A DNA stretch of 64,000 nucleotides. Origin: Flavobacteriaceae bacterium. GTDB taxonomy: Bacteria; Bacteroidota; Bacteroidia; Flavobacteriales; Flavobacteriaceae. A model generated the notes under the pieces. The model did no database searches. It saw only the letters and a program-made list of their open reading frames with translations, and was not told the origin of the DNA. Position 1 is the first letter of the stretch. Each line of letters starts with the position of its first letter. Below are positions 17,439 through 24,918 of the stretch, in pieces. Location: positions 124,001-188,000 of the forward strand of contig CANGTQ010000003.1 of the NCBI GenBank assembly GCA_947456955.1, given 5' to 3'. The translations under genes and the position numbers were made by a program.

Positions 17439-17457
17439 GAATGTCCAGTGGACATTC
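17439..17457 (+). terminator. Palindrome after murI, possible terminator
   Basis: GAATGTCCA, one base, TGGACATTC form a perfect 9-bp inverted repeat, followed five bases later by TTTTTTATT. It could end the murI transcript or be another dispersed palindrome. Confidence 0.5.
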
Positions 17458-17499
17458 GGCATTTTTTATTATTTGAAGCACACCATTCCATTTTTCAGC

Positions 17500-17630
17500 A
17501 AGTATGTTCCCGCTTTCCCTTGCAATCTTTTTATTGTTGTCACCCAGAGCGTCTACCTGTCGGCAGACAGGCAGTCGAAGGGCTATTTTTAAACAATAAA
17601 AAGGATTTTCACTCCCATCGGGGCTAGACT
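17500..17630. repeat. Composite dispersed repeat B between murI and the gamma carbonic anhydrase gene
   Basis: The left arm, with CAATCTTTTTATTGTTGT, and the right arm, with AACAATAAAAAGGATT then TCACTCCCATCGGGGCTAG, match the arms of repeat A (5239-5425) in inverted orientation. Between them lies the CACCCAGAGCGT..AGTCGAAGGGCT element, seen uninterrupted at 457-483, carrying a 20-base insertion (17553-17572). A 67-codon frame through this region is not a gene. Confidence 0.7.
17553..17572. repeat. 20-bp palindromic insertion, variant copy
   Basis: On the minus strand it reads GCCTGTCTGCCGACAGGTAG, with stem CCTGTC / GACAGG. Compared with the copy at 5266-5285, the two stem changes are compensatory. 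Removing exactly these 20 bases restores the uninterrupted element at 457-483. Confidence 0.75.
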
Positions 17631-17646
17631 CAAACTAAAGCTTCTT

Positions 17647-18162
17647 TTACTCTTCTTTAAACCAACTGGAATACATCACGTAGTTATTAGAAATACGTTC
17701 TATTTCTCCCGCAAAGTCAGATTGATCTATGTCTTTTACTTTTTTTGCTGGAACACCGGCATAAATTGTTCCCGATTTGACTATAGTGTTTTGAGTAACC
17801 ACTGCGCCGGCAGCAATAATTGAATTACTTTCAACCACACAATTATCCATCACTATCGCTCCCATTCCGATTAATACATTGTCATGAATTTTACAACCAT
17901 GGACAATAGCATTATGACCAATAGAAACATTGTTGCCAATTTCCGTTGGATGCTTTTGATAGGTGCAGTGAATAATGGCTCCGTCCTGAATATTGACCTT
18001 ATCGCCTATTTTGATATAATGAACATCGCCACGAATAACAGAATTAAACCAAACACTACACGATTTTCCTAATACAACATCACCAACAATGGTTGCGTTT
18101 TCAGCAACATAACAATCTTCAGGAATTTGTGGGTTTTTACCGTTTATAGCTTTTATTATCAT
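17647..18162 (-). CDS. Gamma-class carbonic anhydrase-like protein
   Basis: A 171-residue left-handed beta-helix protein with hexapeptide repeats (e.g. ATIVGDVVLGKSCSVWFNSV). The residues expected to bind metal are the histidines in GAIIHCTYQ and SIGHNAIVHGC near residues 65-95. The family (YrdA/PaaY/CaiE type) includes carbonic anhydrases and acyltransferase-like relatives, so catalysis is not certain. I start at MIIKAINGKNPQIPEDCYV (18162); the 15 residues further upstream, MSRLVRKPDGTIFLT, are encoded by the terminator of the preceding gene. Confidence 0.88.
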   Translation of the reverse strand: MIIKAINGKNPQIPEDCYVAENATIVGDVVLGKSCSVWFNSVIRGDVHYIKIGDKVNIQDGAIIHCTYQKHPTEIGNNVSIGHNAIVHGCKIHDNVLIGMGAIVMDNCVVESNSIIAAGAVVTQNTIVKSGTIYAGVPAKKVKDIDQSDFAGEIERISNNYVMYSSWFKEE

Positions 18163-18169
18163 TGTTAAA

Positions 18170-18206
18170 AAAATTGTCCCGTCTGGTTTTCTAACGAGAC
18201 GGGACA
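18170..18206 (-). terminator. Terminator of the PorP/SprF gene
   Basis: A 10-bp perfect stem (TGTCCCGTCT at 18175-18184, AGACGGGACA at 18197-18206) is followed on the minus strand by a run of seven T. It carries the TCCCGTCTCGTTA core shared with 3121-3160 and 38216-38252. Confidence 0.85.
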
Positions 18207-18216
18207 TATATTTAAA

Positions 18217-19215
18217 TTAATTAATAGCAGGACAATTACAGTGGTATTTTTCTGGTTTACAGAATAAATTAATCCCTAACGTTATTTGATGAAATCCACC
18301 GGTGTCAAATTTAACATCTCCAATTATTTGTGAATAAGTATACGAAAACACATAATTTTTAAAATTAACCCCAACTATTGGTGTTACATATTGTAGTTTT
18401 TGGTCTGCAACACCATTACCTTGAACATATTGAGCTCCGTCAAGACTTCTTCTATATGATAATCCACCCCATAATCGGCCAAAATCTAAATCTTTATATG
18501 CTTTAATGTTTAAATCTACCGTTTTCTCTTGAGTTAGTGTAACCAATTGAAACATAAAAGAAGGTTCCCATAGAATTTGTTCAGCATCACCAAAAGTATA
18601 TCCGGCATTTAAAATAAATCTTTTCAAATTTACCGGCTCACTATCAGTATATAACTTTCTGTCACTGGCCAATGCATTTTTAACAGTTGCATGAACATAG
18701 AAATCAAGAAAATTATAAGATGCGCCAATATCAACATTAAAATAAGTTGACCTTTGAATTGAACCAAAAATTATAGGATCAAAACTAGGATTATTTTCAT
18801 AAAAGGTGCTTTCATCCAAACTGCTCTGAATAAAACCAGCACTCATTCCAAAAGACAATTGGTTTAAATCGACATTATCACGTGAAAACATAATATGATG
18901 CGCATAGGTCAATTTCATCCCCGTTTGAGAATGATAACCGTTTTTATCGTTGAAAACAATAATCCCTCCTCCAGATCTTTCGCCTAAAGCCCCGTTGAGA
19001 CTCAAAGTTTGCAAAGCTGGCGCATCTTTTTGTCCGAACCATTGTTGTCTTCCAGTCATTCTTAATTTTGCGCAATTAGCAGCTCCGGCCATTGAAGGAT
19101 GGAGTAAATAGTAATTATCGGATAAATAATCGGAATAAACGGGCAATCCTTCCTGTGAATAGGAAAATTGTGCAACTATTAGTAGGGCTAATAAATAAAT
19201 CTTTCTAAAATTCAT
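18217..19215 (-). CDS. PorP/SprF family outer-membrane protein (type IX secretion)
   Basis: A 332-residue protein with a signal peptide (MNFRKIYLLALLIVAQFSYSQ) and the family start GLPVYSDYLSDNYYLLHPSMAGAANC. Then come beta-barrel strands and the typical GVNFKNYVFSYTYSQIIGDV near the end. PorP/SprF proteins attach secreted adhesins or take part in type IX secretion and gliding, often encoded beside their cargo. Here no large CTD-bearing adhesin is adjacent, so the cargo is unknown. The 343 bases upstream (19216-19558) contain no gene; on the minus strand TATATTTG at 19359-19352 is a possible -7 box. Confidence 0.88.
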   Translation of the reverse strand: MNFRKIYLLALLIVAQFSYSQEGLPVYSDYLSDNYYLLHPSMAGAANCAKLRMTGRQQWFGQKDAPALQTLSLNGALGERSGGGIIVFNDKNGYHSQTGMKLTYAHHIMFSRDNVDLNQLSFGMSAGFIQSSLDESTFYENNPSFDPIIFGSIQRSTYFNVDIGASYNFLDFYVHATVKNALASDRKLYTDSEPVNLKRFILNAGYTFGDAEQILWEPSFMFQLVTLTQEKTVDLNIKAYKDLDFGRLWGGLSYRRSLDGAQYVQGNGVADQKLQYVTPIVGVNFKNYVFSYTYSQIIGDVKFDTGGFHQITLGINLFCKPEKYHCNCPAIN

Positions 19216-19530
19216 TGTTAATTATATTTATTAATGAGAAATGGGCTCTAAATGTTATAATACTAAATTTTATATACAATTAATATTTAATCAGTTAGAA
19301 AGTATTTGCTGATTTTATAACTGATTTTGCATTTAAATTTAACACGGCGTTCAAATATATAAATTTTTGTAATAAGTTTTCTATCTAGTACAATAATATT
19401 AAAATATCATTACTTCTACTTTGTATAGATAAAAGAATAATGCACAAGGTTTACAATTTCTTATATCCCGCAATATGTTAATTAATTGTTTAATTGTCCA
19501 AATATAAGTATTCACAGAAAATAACTTTAT

Positions 19531-19538
19531 TAAATTTG
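19531..19538 (+). promoter_or_regulatory. Putative -7 box of the Nfu gene
   Basis: TAAATTTG fits TANNTTTG and is 21 bases before the ATG at 19559. The -33 element is not evident. The rest of 19216-19558 is AT-rich sequence without another recognisable feature except the minus-strand box at 19352. Confidence 0.5.
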
Positions 19539-19558
19539 CAGAAAAATATACCTTCCCT

Positions 19559-20455
19559 ATGAAAATCAATATAAAAGAAACGCAAAATCCAACAATTTTA
19601 AAATTTGAATTTCCTGAATTTATTACTCAAAATGAGAGTTTTGAATTCAAAAATATTGATGAAGCTAAAAATTCCCCTTTAGCTCAACAACTGTTTTATC
19701 TTCCTTTCGTAAAAACTGTTTATATATCAGGAAATTTTATTGGCATCGAGAGATTTAGTATAGTGGAATGGTCAGATGTTCAAGACGCTGTTGCAGAACA
19801 AATTGAAAATTTTGTAAATAATGGTGGAGTGATTGTGTTGCCAAATGAAAATCCAACAAAAAAACAACCTATATCTGTTTATGGCGAAACCACGCCAAAC
19901 CCAGCTTCCCTCAAATTTGTAGTTAATAAAGCATTGACAAAAACGGCTGCCGAATTCAAAAACATAGATGAAGCTAAACCCTCACCATTAGCACAGGAAT
20001 TATTCAAATTTCACTATGTTAAAGAAATTTTTATTGCTGAAAATTATATCTCAGTTACCAAATATGACAGCATTTCTTGGGATGAAATCACTTTAGAATT
20101 ACGCACATTCATCAAACAATTTATTGAAAACGGCGGGAATATTATAGATGAAAGCCAAATTGAAAACACCGAAAAACAAGAAAAACAACAAATAAAAAAC
20201 TTCGATAATCTTGATACAACATCGCAGCAAATCATCAATATACTTGAAGAATATGTTAAACCAGCAGTTGCTGCCGATGGCGGGAATATCCTTTTTGATT
20301 CGTATGACGAGACTGAAAAGCGTGTAAAAGTAGTGCTTCAAGGCGCTTGCAACGGTTGCCCTTCTTCTACATTTACCTTAAAAAGCGGAATAGAAAATAT
20401 GTTGAAAGACATGCTAAACGATAAAGACATAGTGGTCGAAGCATTGAACGGATAA
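19559..20455 (+). CDS. Nfu/NifU-like iron-sulfur scaffold with duplicated N-terminal domain
   Basis: The C-terminal domain (about residues 215-298) is the NifU C-domain with the cluster-binding CxxC in GACNGCPSS near 262, which carries and delivers [Fe-S] clusters. The N-terminal part holds two tandem copies of the Nfu N-domain: residues 1-100 (ETQNPTILKFEFP..FKNIDEAKNSPLAQQLF) and 105-200 (ETTPNPASLKFVV..FKNIDEAKPSPLAQELF). The second keeps the canonical TPNP start. Single-copy N-domains are usual in mitochondrial NFU1, and doubling occurs in Bacteroidetes. It stands alone, with no other Fe-S assembly gene beside it. Confidence 0.9.
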   Translation: MKINIKETQNPTILKFEFPEFITQNESFEFKNIDEAKNSPLAQQLFYLPFVKTVYISGNFIGIERFSIVEWSDVQDAVAEQIENFVNNGGVIVLPNENPTKKQPISVYGETTPNPASLKFVVNKALTKTAAEFKNIDEAKPSPLAQELFKFHYVKEIFIAENYISVTKYDSISWDEITLELRTFIKQFIENGGNIIDESQIENTEKQEKQQIKNFDNLDTTSQQIINILEEYVKPAVAADGGNILFDSYDETEKRVKVVLQGACNGCPSSTFTLKSGIENMLKDMLNDKDIVVEALNG

Positions 20456-20475
20456 GCATAATTCAAAATAAACCA

Positions 20476-20522
20476 CTATGGACTTGAAGTCCATAGGTTT
20501 GGTTGGCAGACTAAAAGTCTGC
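20476..20522. repeat. Two adjacent palindromes with related cores
   Basis: CTATGGACTT-g-AAGTCCATAG (20476-20496) is followed by GCAGACT-aaa-AGTCTGC (20506-20522). Both have GACT/AGTC cores. The pair follows the Nfu gene and could act in transcript ending or be a dispersed REP-like unit; no T run follows. Confidence 0.6.
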
Positions 20523-20554
20523 TAAATTTGTAAAACTTAATTTATCAACACAAA

Positions 20555-20615
20555 TTACACAAATTAGCACAAATTAATTTGTGAAAATTTGCGTAATTTG
20601 TGTCAAACTTTTTAT
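20555..20615. repeat. AT-rich inverted repeat of ACACAAATT units
   Basis: Three direct units (ACACAAATT, ACACAAATT, AGCACAAATT) run into AATTTGTG, AAAATTTGCG and TAATTTGTG on the other arm, making a long imperfect hairpin in the gap between the Nfu and DUF255 genes. Confidence 0.6.
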
Positions 20616-20654
20616 AAGCTGAAAGCAAAATACACTAAAGTGCATAGTTTTAAC

Positions 20655-20662
20655 TATTTTTG
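20655..20662 (+). promoter_or_regulatory. Putative -7 box upstream of the DUF255 gene
   Basis: TATTTTTG is an exact TANNTTTG box 50 bases before the start codon. No clear -33 TTG is seen. The terminator-like hairpin 20688-20711 lies between this box and the gene. Confidence 0.45.
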
Positions 20663-20687
20663 AGACCAATAAAAAACTAACTTTAAG

Positions 20688-20711
20688 CGTCCAAAAATGG
20701 ACGTTTTTTTT
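20688..20711 (+). terminator. Terminator-like hairpin ending at a start codon
   Basis: CGTCCA, AAAA, TGGACG and eight T form a compact intrinsic terminator whose last T is directly followed by the ATG at 20712. Either it ends transcripts entering from upstream, or it is an attenuator in the leader. Confidence 0.6.
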
Positions 20712-22775
20712 ATGTCTAAAATGAACGAATTACATCTCGAAACCAGTCCATATTTATTACAGCACGCCAACAATCCCATACATTGGAAAGCTTGGAATGC
20801 AAACACTTTGGAATTGGCCAAAAATCAAAACAAACTAATCATTATCAGCATTGGTTATTCGGCTTGCCATTGGTGCCACGTTATGGAACACGAAAGTTTT
20901 GAAGACAATGAAGTTGCCACAACGATGAATGCCCATTTTATCAGTATTAAAATTGATCGTGAAGAACGTCCTGATATTGATGCCGTTTATATGAAAGCTG
21001 TTCAAATAATGACTGGTCACGGTGGTTGGCCCATGAATGTGGTAACCTTACCTGATGGAAGACCCATTTGGGGCGGAACGTATTTCAGAAAAAACGACTG
21101 GATAAATTCACTGGAACGACTTCAGGAAATTTATACCGAACAACCACAAACCATTTTAGATTATGCGGAAAAACTATATGAAGGCTTGCAGTCGCTTAGC
21201 ATTATTTCAAAAAATGATTCTGAAAATAATTTTAATTTTGAAATCTTTGATTCTTTGGTTTCCAAATGGCAGAAAAGTTTCGATTGGGAGTTTGGCGGCA
21301 TGGCGCGTGCTCCTAAATTCATGATGCCAACCAATTACGAATTTTTATTGCGATTTGGTTATCAAACTAAAAATCAAACACTATTGGATTTTGTAAATCT
21401 GACTTTGACTAAAATGGCTTATGGCGGATTGTTTGATACTGTTGATGGTGGATTTTCTCGCTATTCGGTGGATTTGAAATGGCATGTTCCCCATTTTGAA
21501 AAAATGCTTTATGACAACGGGCAATTGGTTTCCATTTACGCGAATGCATATAAACTAACCGGGAATAAATTATACAAAGAAGTCATCGAAAAGACATTGC
21601 ATTTTGTTGAAAAAGAATGGCTTACCATTGAAGGAAGTTTTTATTCCGCTTTTGACGCCGATAGTCTGAATGTTGATAATCAACTCGAAGAAGGAGCTTT
21701 TTATGTTTGGACGAAACCCGAATTACAAAGGTTGCTTCAAGAAGACTTTGATTTGTTTTCCGTAGTTTTTAATGTGAATGAATTTGGCTTTTGGGAGCAT
21801 GGAAATTATGTTTTAATCCAAAATCAATCGCTAGAAGAAATTGCAAAACAGGAAAATATTTCTTTGGATACGTTGACACTAAAGAAGAATTACTGGGAAC
21901 AGATTCTATATACCGAAAGAGAAAAACGCAGCAAACCGCGATTGGATGATAAATGTTTAACATCTTGGAATGCTATTATGCTCAAAGGTTATGCAGAAGC
22001 TTATAAAGCCACTGGAAATCAAAATTATTTAAATATCGCTTTGCGAAATGCTGATTATATCATCAAAAATTGCTGGACTCCCGAAGGAAATTTAAAACAC
22101 AGTTACAAAAATGGAACTCGAGGCGGAGCCGAACAGAGCATAGCTAAAGCAACTATTAACGGATTTCTCGAAGATTATGCACACGTCATTCAAGCATTTA
22201 TATCATTATACGAAGTCACATTCGATGAAAATTGGTTGCAAAATGCCAAGCAGTTAACCGATTATACTTTCGACAATTTTTATGATGAGAAAGCCCAATT
22301 TTTCTCATTTACTTCTCATCAGGACGACCCTCTAATCACAAATCTCTTTGAAGTAGAAGACAATGTAATTCCGGCATCTAATTCGGTAATGGCTGAGGCA
22401 TTATTTAAGTTGAGTATTTATTTTGAAAATAGTTATTACGAAAAAATTTGTCGCCAAATGGTTCAAAATATTGTCCCAACAGTTGATTATCCTTCAGCAT
22501 TTTCCAATTGGCTGAATGTGCTTTTGCATTTTTCAGAACACAATAAAGAGTTGGCCGTTTGCGGAATTAAAGCACTAGAATATCTTGAGAAACTAAATAA
22601 AAGCTATTTACCCAACATGATAATTGCCGGAAGCGTTTGTGTGTCAAAACTTCCGTTTTTGGAAAATCGTTTTTCGGATAAGGAAACATTATTTTATTTA
22701 TGCCAAAACAAAACTTGTGACATTCCAACTTCTGATTTTAAAAAAATTATAAAGGAAATTAAAGCAAAAATTTAA
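20712..22775 (+). CDS. DUF255 thioredoxin-domain protein (YyaL/SPATA20 family)
   Basis: A 687-residue protein with the family opening LHLETSPYLLQHANNPIHW, an N-terminal thioredoxin-like domain carrying CHWC in SIGYSACHWCHVMEHESF, then HGGWPMNV and a long alpha/alpha-toroid region related to glycoside-hydrolase superhelical folds (RSKPRLDDKCLTSWNAIML). The family occurs from bacteria to mammals; its reaction is not established. There is no signal peptide. I start at MSKMNELHLETS; the longer frame from 20697 begins inside the terminator stem. Confidence 0.88.
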   Translation: MSKMNELHLETSPYLLQHANNPIHWKAWNANTLELAKNQNKLIIISIGYSACHWCHVMEHESFEDNEVATTMNAHFISIKIDREERPDIDAVYMKAVQIMTGHGGWPMNVVTLPDGRPIWGGTYFRKNDWINSLERLQEIYTEQPQTILDYAEKLYEGLQSLSIISKNDSENNFNFEIFDSLVSKWQKSFDWEFGGMARAPKFMMPTNYEFLLRFGYQTKNQTLLDFVNLTLTKMAYGGLFDTVDGGFSRYSVDLKWHVPHFEKMLYDNGQLVSIYANAYKLTGNKLYKEVIEKTLHFVEKEWLTIEGSFYSAFDADSLNVDNQLEEGAFYVWTKPELQRLLQEDFDLFSVVFNVNEFGFWEHGNYVLIQNQSLEEIAKQENISLDTLTLKKNYWEQILYTEREKRSKPRLDDKCLTSWNAIMLKGYAEAYKATGNQNYLNIALRNADYIIKNCWTPEGNLKHSYKNGTRGGAEQSIAKATINGFLEDYAHVIQAFISLYEVTFDENWLQNAKQLTDYTFDNFYDEKAQFFSFTSHQDDPLITNLFEVEDNVIPASNSVMAEALFKLSIYFENSYYEKICRQMVQNIVPTVDYPSAFSNWLNVLLHFSEHNKELAVCGIKALEYLEKLNKSYLPNMIIAGSVCVSKLPFLENRFSDKETLFYLCQNKTCDIPTSDFKKIIKEIKAKI

Positions 22776-22779
22776 AAAA

Positions 22780-22881
22780 AGTGGAATAAATTCGCTTGCA
22801 GATGATGCTTCTGAACATGCTGAAGAAATATAATCAAGAACACAAGATTTGCTAAAATCAGCAAATGGAAATGCGGATTAA
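22780..22881 (+). pseudogene. Possible gene remnant with one in-frame stop
   Basis: One frame between the DUF255 and MscS genes reads SGINSLADDASEHAEEI, a stop (22831-22833), then SRTQDLLKSANGNAD and a stop. The composition is that of a soluble amphipathic helix and differs from the AT-rich background. It could be the decayed 3' end of a small gene; no start is present. I do not recognise the family, and chance is a real alternative. Confidence 0.25.
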
Positions 22882-22894
22882 TTTTTAAAATTAC

Positions 22895-22902
22895 TATTTT
22901 TG
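22895..22902 (+). promoter_or_regulatory. Putative -7 box of the MscS gene
   Basis: TATTTTTG fits the consensus and is followed by CCAAAATAAT; the nearly identical block TATTTTTGCCAAAA recurs in front of the DUF4403 gene (27847). Confidence 0.5.
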
Positions 22903-22945
22903 CCAAAATAATTTATCCCGAATATTGGGGATTTTTTATCAAAAA

Positions 22946-23779
22946 ATGGAAAAAAAACAACTCCACTATATTAATACCTATACCGAATATATTGATCAAT
23001 TTATCAAACTTTTAATTGATTATTCTCCGAAATTAATTTCGGCATTGGTTATTCTGATCATCGGACTTTATGCTATTCGACTTGTCAATCGTTTGGTTAG
23101 AAAGATAATGGTTAAAAGGGAATTAGACCCAACATTAGCTACTTTTTTGGCCGATAGTTTACTTTGGACAATGCGCTTTTTGCTTTTCGTAACCTTTATT
23201 TCTAAATTAGGAATTGAAACTTCTTCTTTTGTTGCAATTCTTGGAGCAATAGGTTTAGCTGTTGGTTTATCATTACAAGGTTCGTTATCTAATTTTGCTG
23301 GTGGCGTGTTGATTATTTTATTCAAACCATTCAAAGTGGGCGATGCTATTGAAGTACAAGGTGTAGCTGGAACAGTTAGCGAAATTCAGATTTTTGTAAC
23401 CAAATTAGTTACCGGAAACAATCAAACTATTTTTGTGCCTAACGGAATTCTATCTAATGGCGTTATCACGAATTTTTCGGTGGGTAAAAACAGAAGAGCG
23501 AATTTGCTTTTTAATATTTCATATGATACCAATATAAAAGCCGCTAAAGAAATTGTGATGCAGGTTTTAGAAAACAATCCAAATGTTCTTAAAACTCCGG
23601 CTCCAACAGTAGTAGTTAATCTTCTAACCGATGCGGCTATTCAATTAGCTATTCGCCCGTGGTCAAAAAACGATGATTTTGGTGATATGTGTTCTGATGT
23701 TTTAGAGAATTGCAAAGAAGCATTTGATGCGGCTGGAATTATTATTCAACCATTTGTAAAAGAAAGTTCAAAGAATTAA
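22946..23779 (+). CDS. MscS family mechanosensitive channel
   Basis: A 277-residue small-conductance mechanosensitive channel that releases solutes on osmotic downshock. There are three hydrophobic segments in the first 130 residues. TM3 is the glycine/alanine-rich pore helix (FVAILGAIGLAVGLSLQGSL near 100), followed by the beta domain motif LFKPFKVGDAIEVQGVAGTV and FVPNGILSNGVITNFS, then a soluble vestibule. The length is close to E. coli MscS (286). I start at MEKKQLHYINTY; seven further residues are possible from 22925. It is convergent with tsaB, with only two bases between the stops. Confidence 0.93.
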   Translation: MEKKQLHYINTYTEYIDQFIKLLIDYSPKLISALVILIIGLYAIRLVNRLVRKIMVKRELDPTLATFLADSLLWTMRFLLFVTFISKLGIETSSFVAILGAIGLAVGLSLQGSLSNFAGGVLIILFKPFKVGDAIEVQGVAGTVSEIQIFVTKLVTGNNQTIFVPNGILSNGVITNFSVGKNRRANLLFNISYDTNIKAAKEIVMQVLENNPNVLKTPAPTVVVNLLTDAAIQLAIRPWSKNDDFGDMCSDVLENCKEAFDAAGIIIQPFVKESSKN

Positions 23780-23781
23780 TT

Positions 23782-24438
23782 TTATTTCGTAATCAAAAAA
23801 TCCTTGAGATAAAACGGCTCAAAATACGCAACATCTTCAAAGTCGTTATTGATAAACTTTTCATAGCTCAGCGCACTCATTTCGCTTGCAGAAGGAAAAA
23901 CTATTTCGGGAAGAAAACGAAGATTAGCTGCAGTTAAAACCGTTTTGCATTTTTCCTGACAATCTCCAATAAAATAGAATGTTTCTGGGCTAGCTGCATA
24001 ACTATTTTCTGTGAGGATTTCTGCCTGTACTTCCTTTATTTTGGAATAACTTTTATCAAAAATGGCACTGTAAACTTCCATTCTTCTTGCATCTAGCATA
24101 GGTACAATAAAGCCATTTTCAATTACAACTTGCTTGGATAAAACTTGCAAGGTGTCAACAGAAATCAACGGAATTCCAAGTGCATAGCATAAGCCTTTAG
24201 CCGAAGAAACACCAATGCGTAAACCGGTATATGAACCAGGTCCTTTGCTTACGGCAATACCATTCAAATCATTAACGCCAATTCCCGTTTCTTTTATAAT
24301 TTCTTCAATAAATACATGTAGTTTTTCGGCATGCGAATATCCTTGCTCTGCAATCTCTTTACATAAAATAGTTTCCCCATTTTTAGCCAAAGACACAGAA
24401 CAGTTTTTGGTTGCCGTTTCTATATTTAAAATGTACAT
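23782..24438 (-). CDS. tsaB: tRNA threonylcarbamoyladenosine biosynthesis protein TsaB
   Basis: TsaB pairs with TsaD in the complex that transfers threonylcarbamoyl to A37 of ANN-decoding tRNAs. The start MYILNIETATKNCSVSLAKNG and the motif SKGPGSYTGLRIGVSSAKGLCYAL near residue 65 are diagnostic of the degenerate ASKHA fold. At 218 residues it has normal length. I start at 24438; 15 further upstream residues would be encoded by a heptamer array (24448-24489). Confidence 0.95.
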   Translation of the reverse strand: MYILNIETATKNCSVSLAKNGETILCKEIAEQGYSHAEKLHVFIEEIIKETGIGVNDLNGIAVSKGPGSYTGLRIGVSSAKGLCYALGIPLISVDTLQVLSKQVVIENGFIVPMLDARRMEVYSAIFDKSYSKIKEVQAEILTENSYAASPETFYFIGDCQEKCKTVLTAANLRFLPEIVFPSASEMSALSYEKFINNDFEDVAYFEPFYLKDFLITK

Positions 24439-24447
24439 TGGATTATT

Positions 24448-24489
24448 AGTTTCGGGTTTGGAGTTGTGGGTTGCGAGTTTCAAGTTTGA
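24448..24489. repeat. Heptamer array 3, between tsaB and the four-helix-bundle gene
   Basis: The trinucleotide GTT occurs at 24449, 24456, 24463, 24470, 24477 and 24484, exactly every seven bases. On the minus strand the units read AACTTGA, AACTCGC, AACCCAC, AACTCCA, AACCCGA, AACTAAT. It forms the tsaB leader and is outward-facing relative to the four-helix-bundle gene. Confidence 0.85.
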
Positions 24490-24494
24490 AAAAA

Positions 24495-24884
24495 TTAATC
24501 GAATTTACTGCCTTTAATATCTGATTTAACTAAATAAGACATAAAAGCACCAATCTTTTTGCTTTCGATAATTGTCTTATCTTTCAATTGTTCAAATTCT
24601 TCCTTCGATATATGGCTCCTATCGAGTGCCCTGTAAAGTTGTGACCTTAACTCACCACACGAGCCTTTTGAATAGCTTAAAAAGTTAATAAACTCTCTTC
24701 TTCCATTTCGTTCAAATCCTTCAGAAATGTTATCCATTATTGAACCTGAAGAACGGTTCATTTGATTTCTTAATTCGTAATCTTTTCCTAGAGAGGTTGT
24801 TTCAAATAAGTTCCATACCAATTGACAAATTTCTCTACCCAATTGCCAAATCTCTAAATCTTCAAAATCATTAATTGTAGCCAT
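24495..24884 (-). CDS. Four-helix-bundle protein (23S rRNA intervening-sequence family, PF05635-like)
   Basis: A 129-residue helical protein: INDFEDLEIWQLGREICQLVW, then DYELRNQMNRSSGSIMDNISEGFERNGRREFINFLSYSKGS, CGELRSQLYRALD and a last helix. The NRSSGSIMDNISEGFER and FLSYSKGSCGELRSQL pattern is that of the family first found inside 23S rRNA intervening sequences and related to the Avd accessory protein of diversity-generating retroelements. Those relatives are basic, RNA-contacting bundles; the function of solitary copies is unknown. No reverse transcriptase or rRNA is nearby. Inward of tsaB and the efflux genes, it is bracketed by two outward-facing heptamer arrays, which suggests insertion as a unit. 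Confidence 0.88.
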   Translation of the reverse strand: MATINDFEDLEIWQLGREICQLVWNLFETTSLGKDYELRNQMNRSSGSIMDNISEGFERNGRREFINFLSYSKGSCGELRSQLYRALDRSHISKEEFEQLKDKTIIESKKIGAFMSYLVKSDIKGSKFD

Positions 24885-24918
24885 TGAATTAGTGTTATAA
24901 AAACGTAAAAAAAATCGA

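Noticed and set aside
17424..17627. 67-codon plus-strand frame after murI
   Set aside because: It consists of the 17439 palindrome and composite repeat B and has no protein-like features.
24495..24884. Diversity-generating retroelement around the Avd-like four-helix-bundle gene
   Set aside because: No reverse transcriptase, template repeat or variable repeat is visible nearby.
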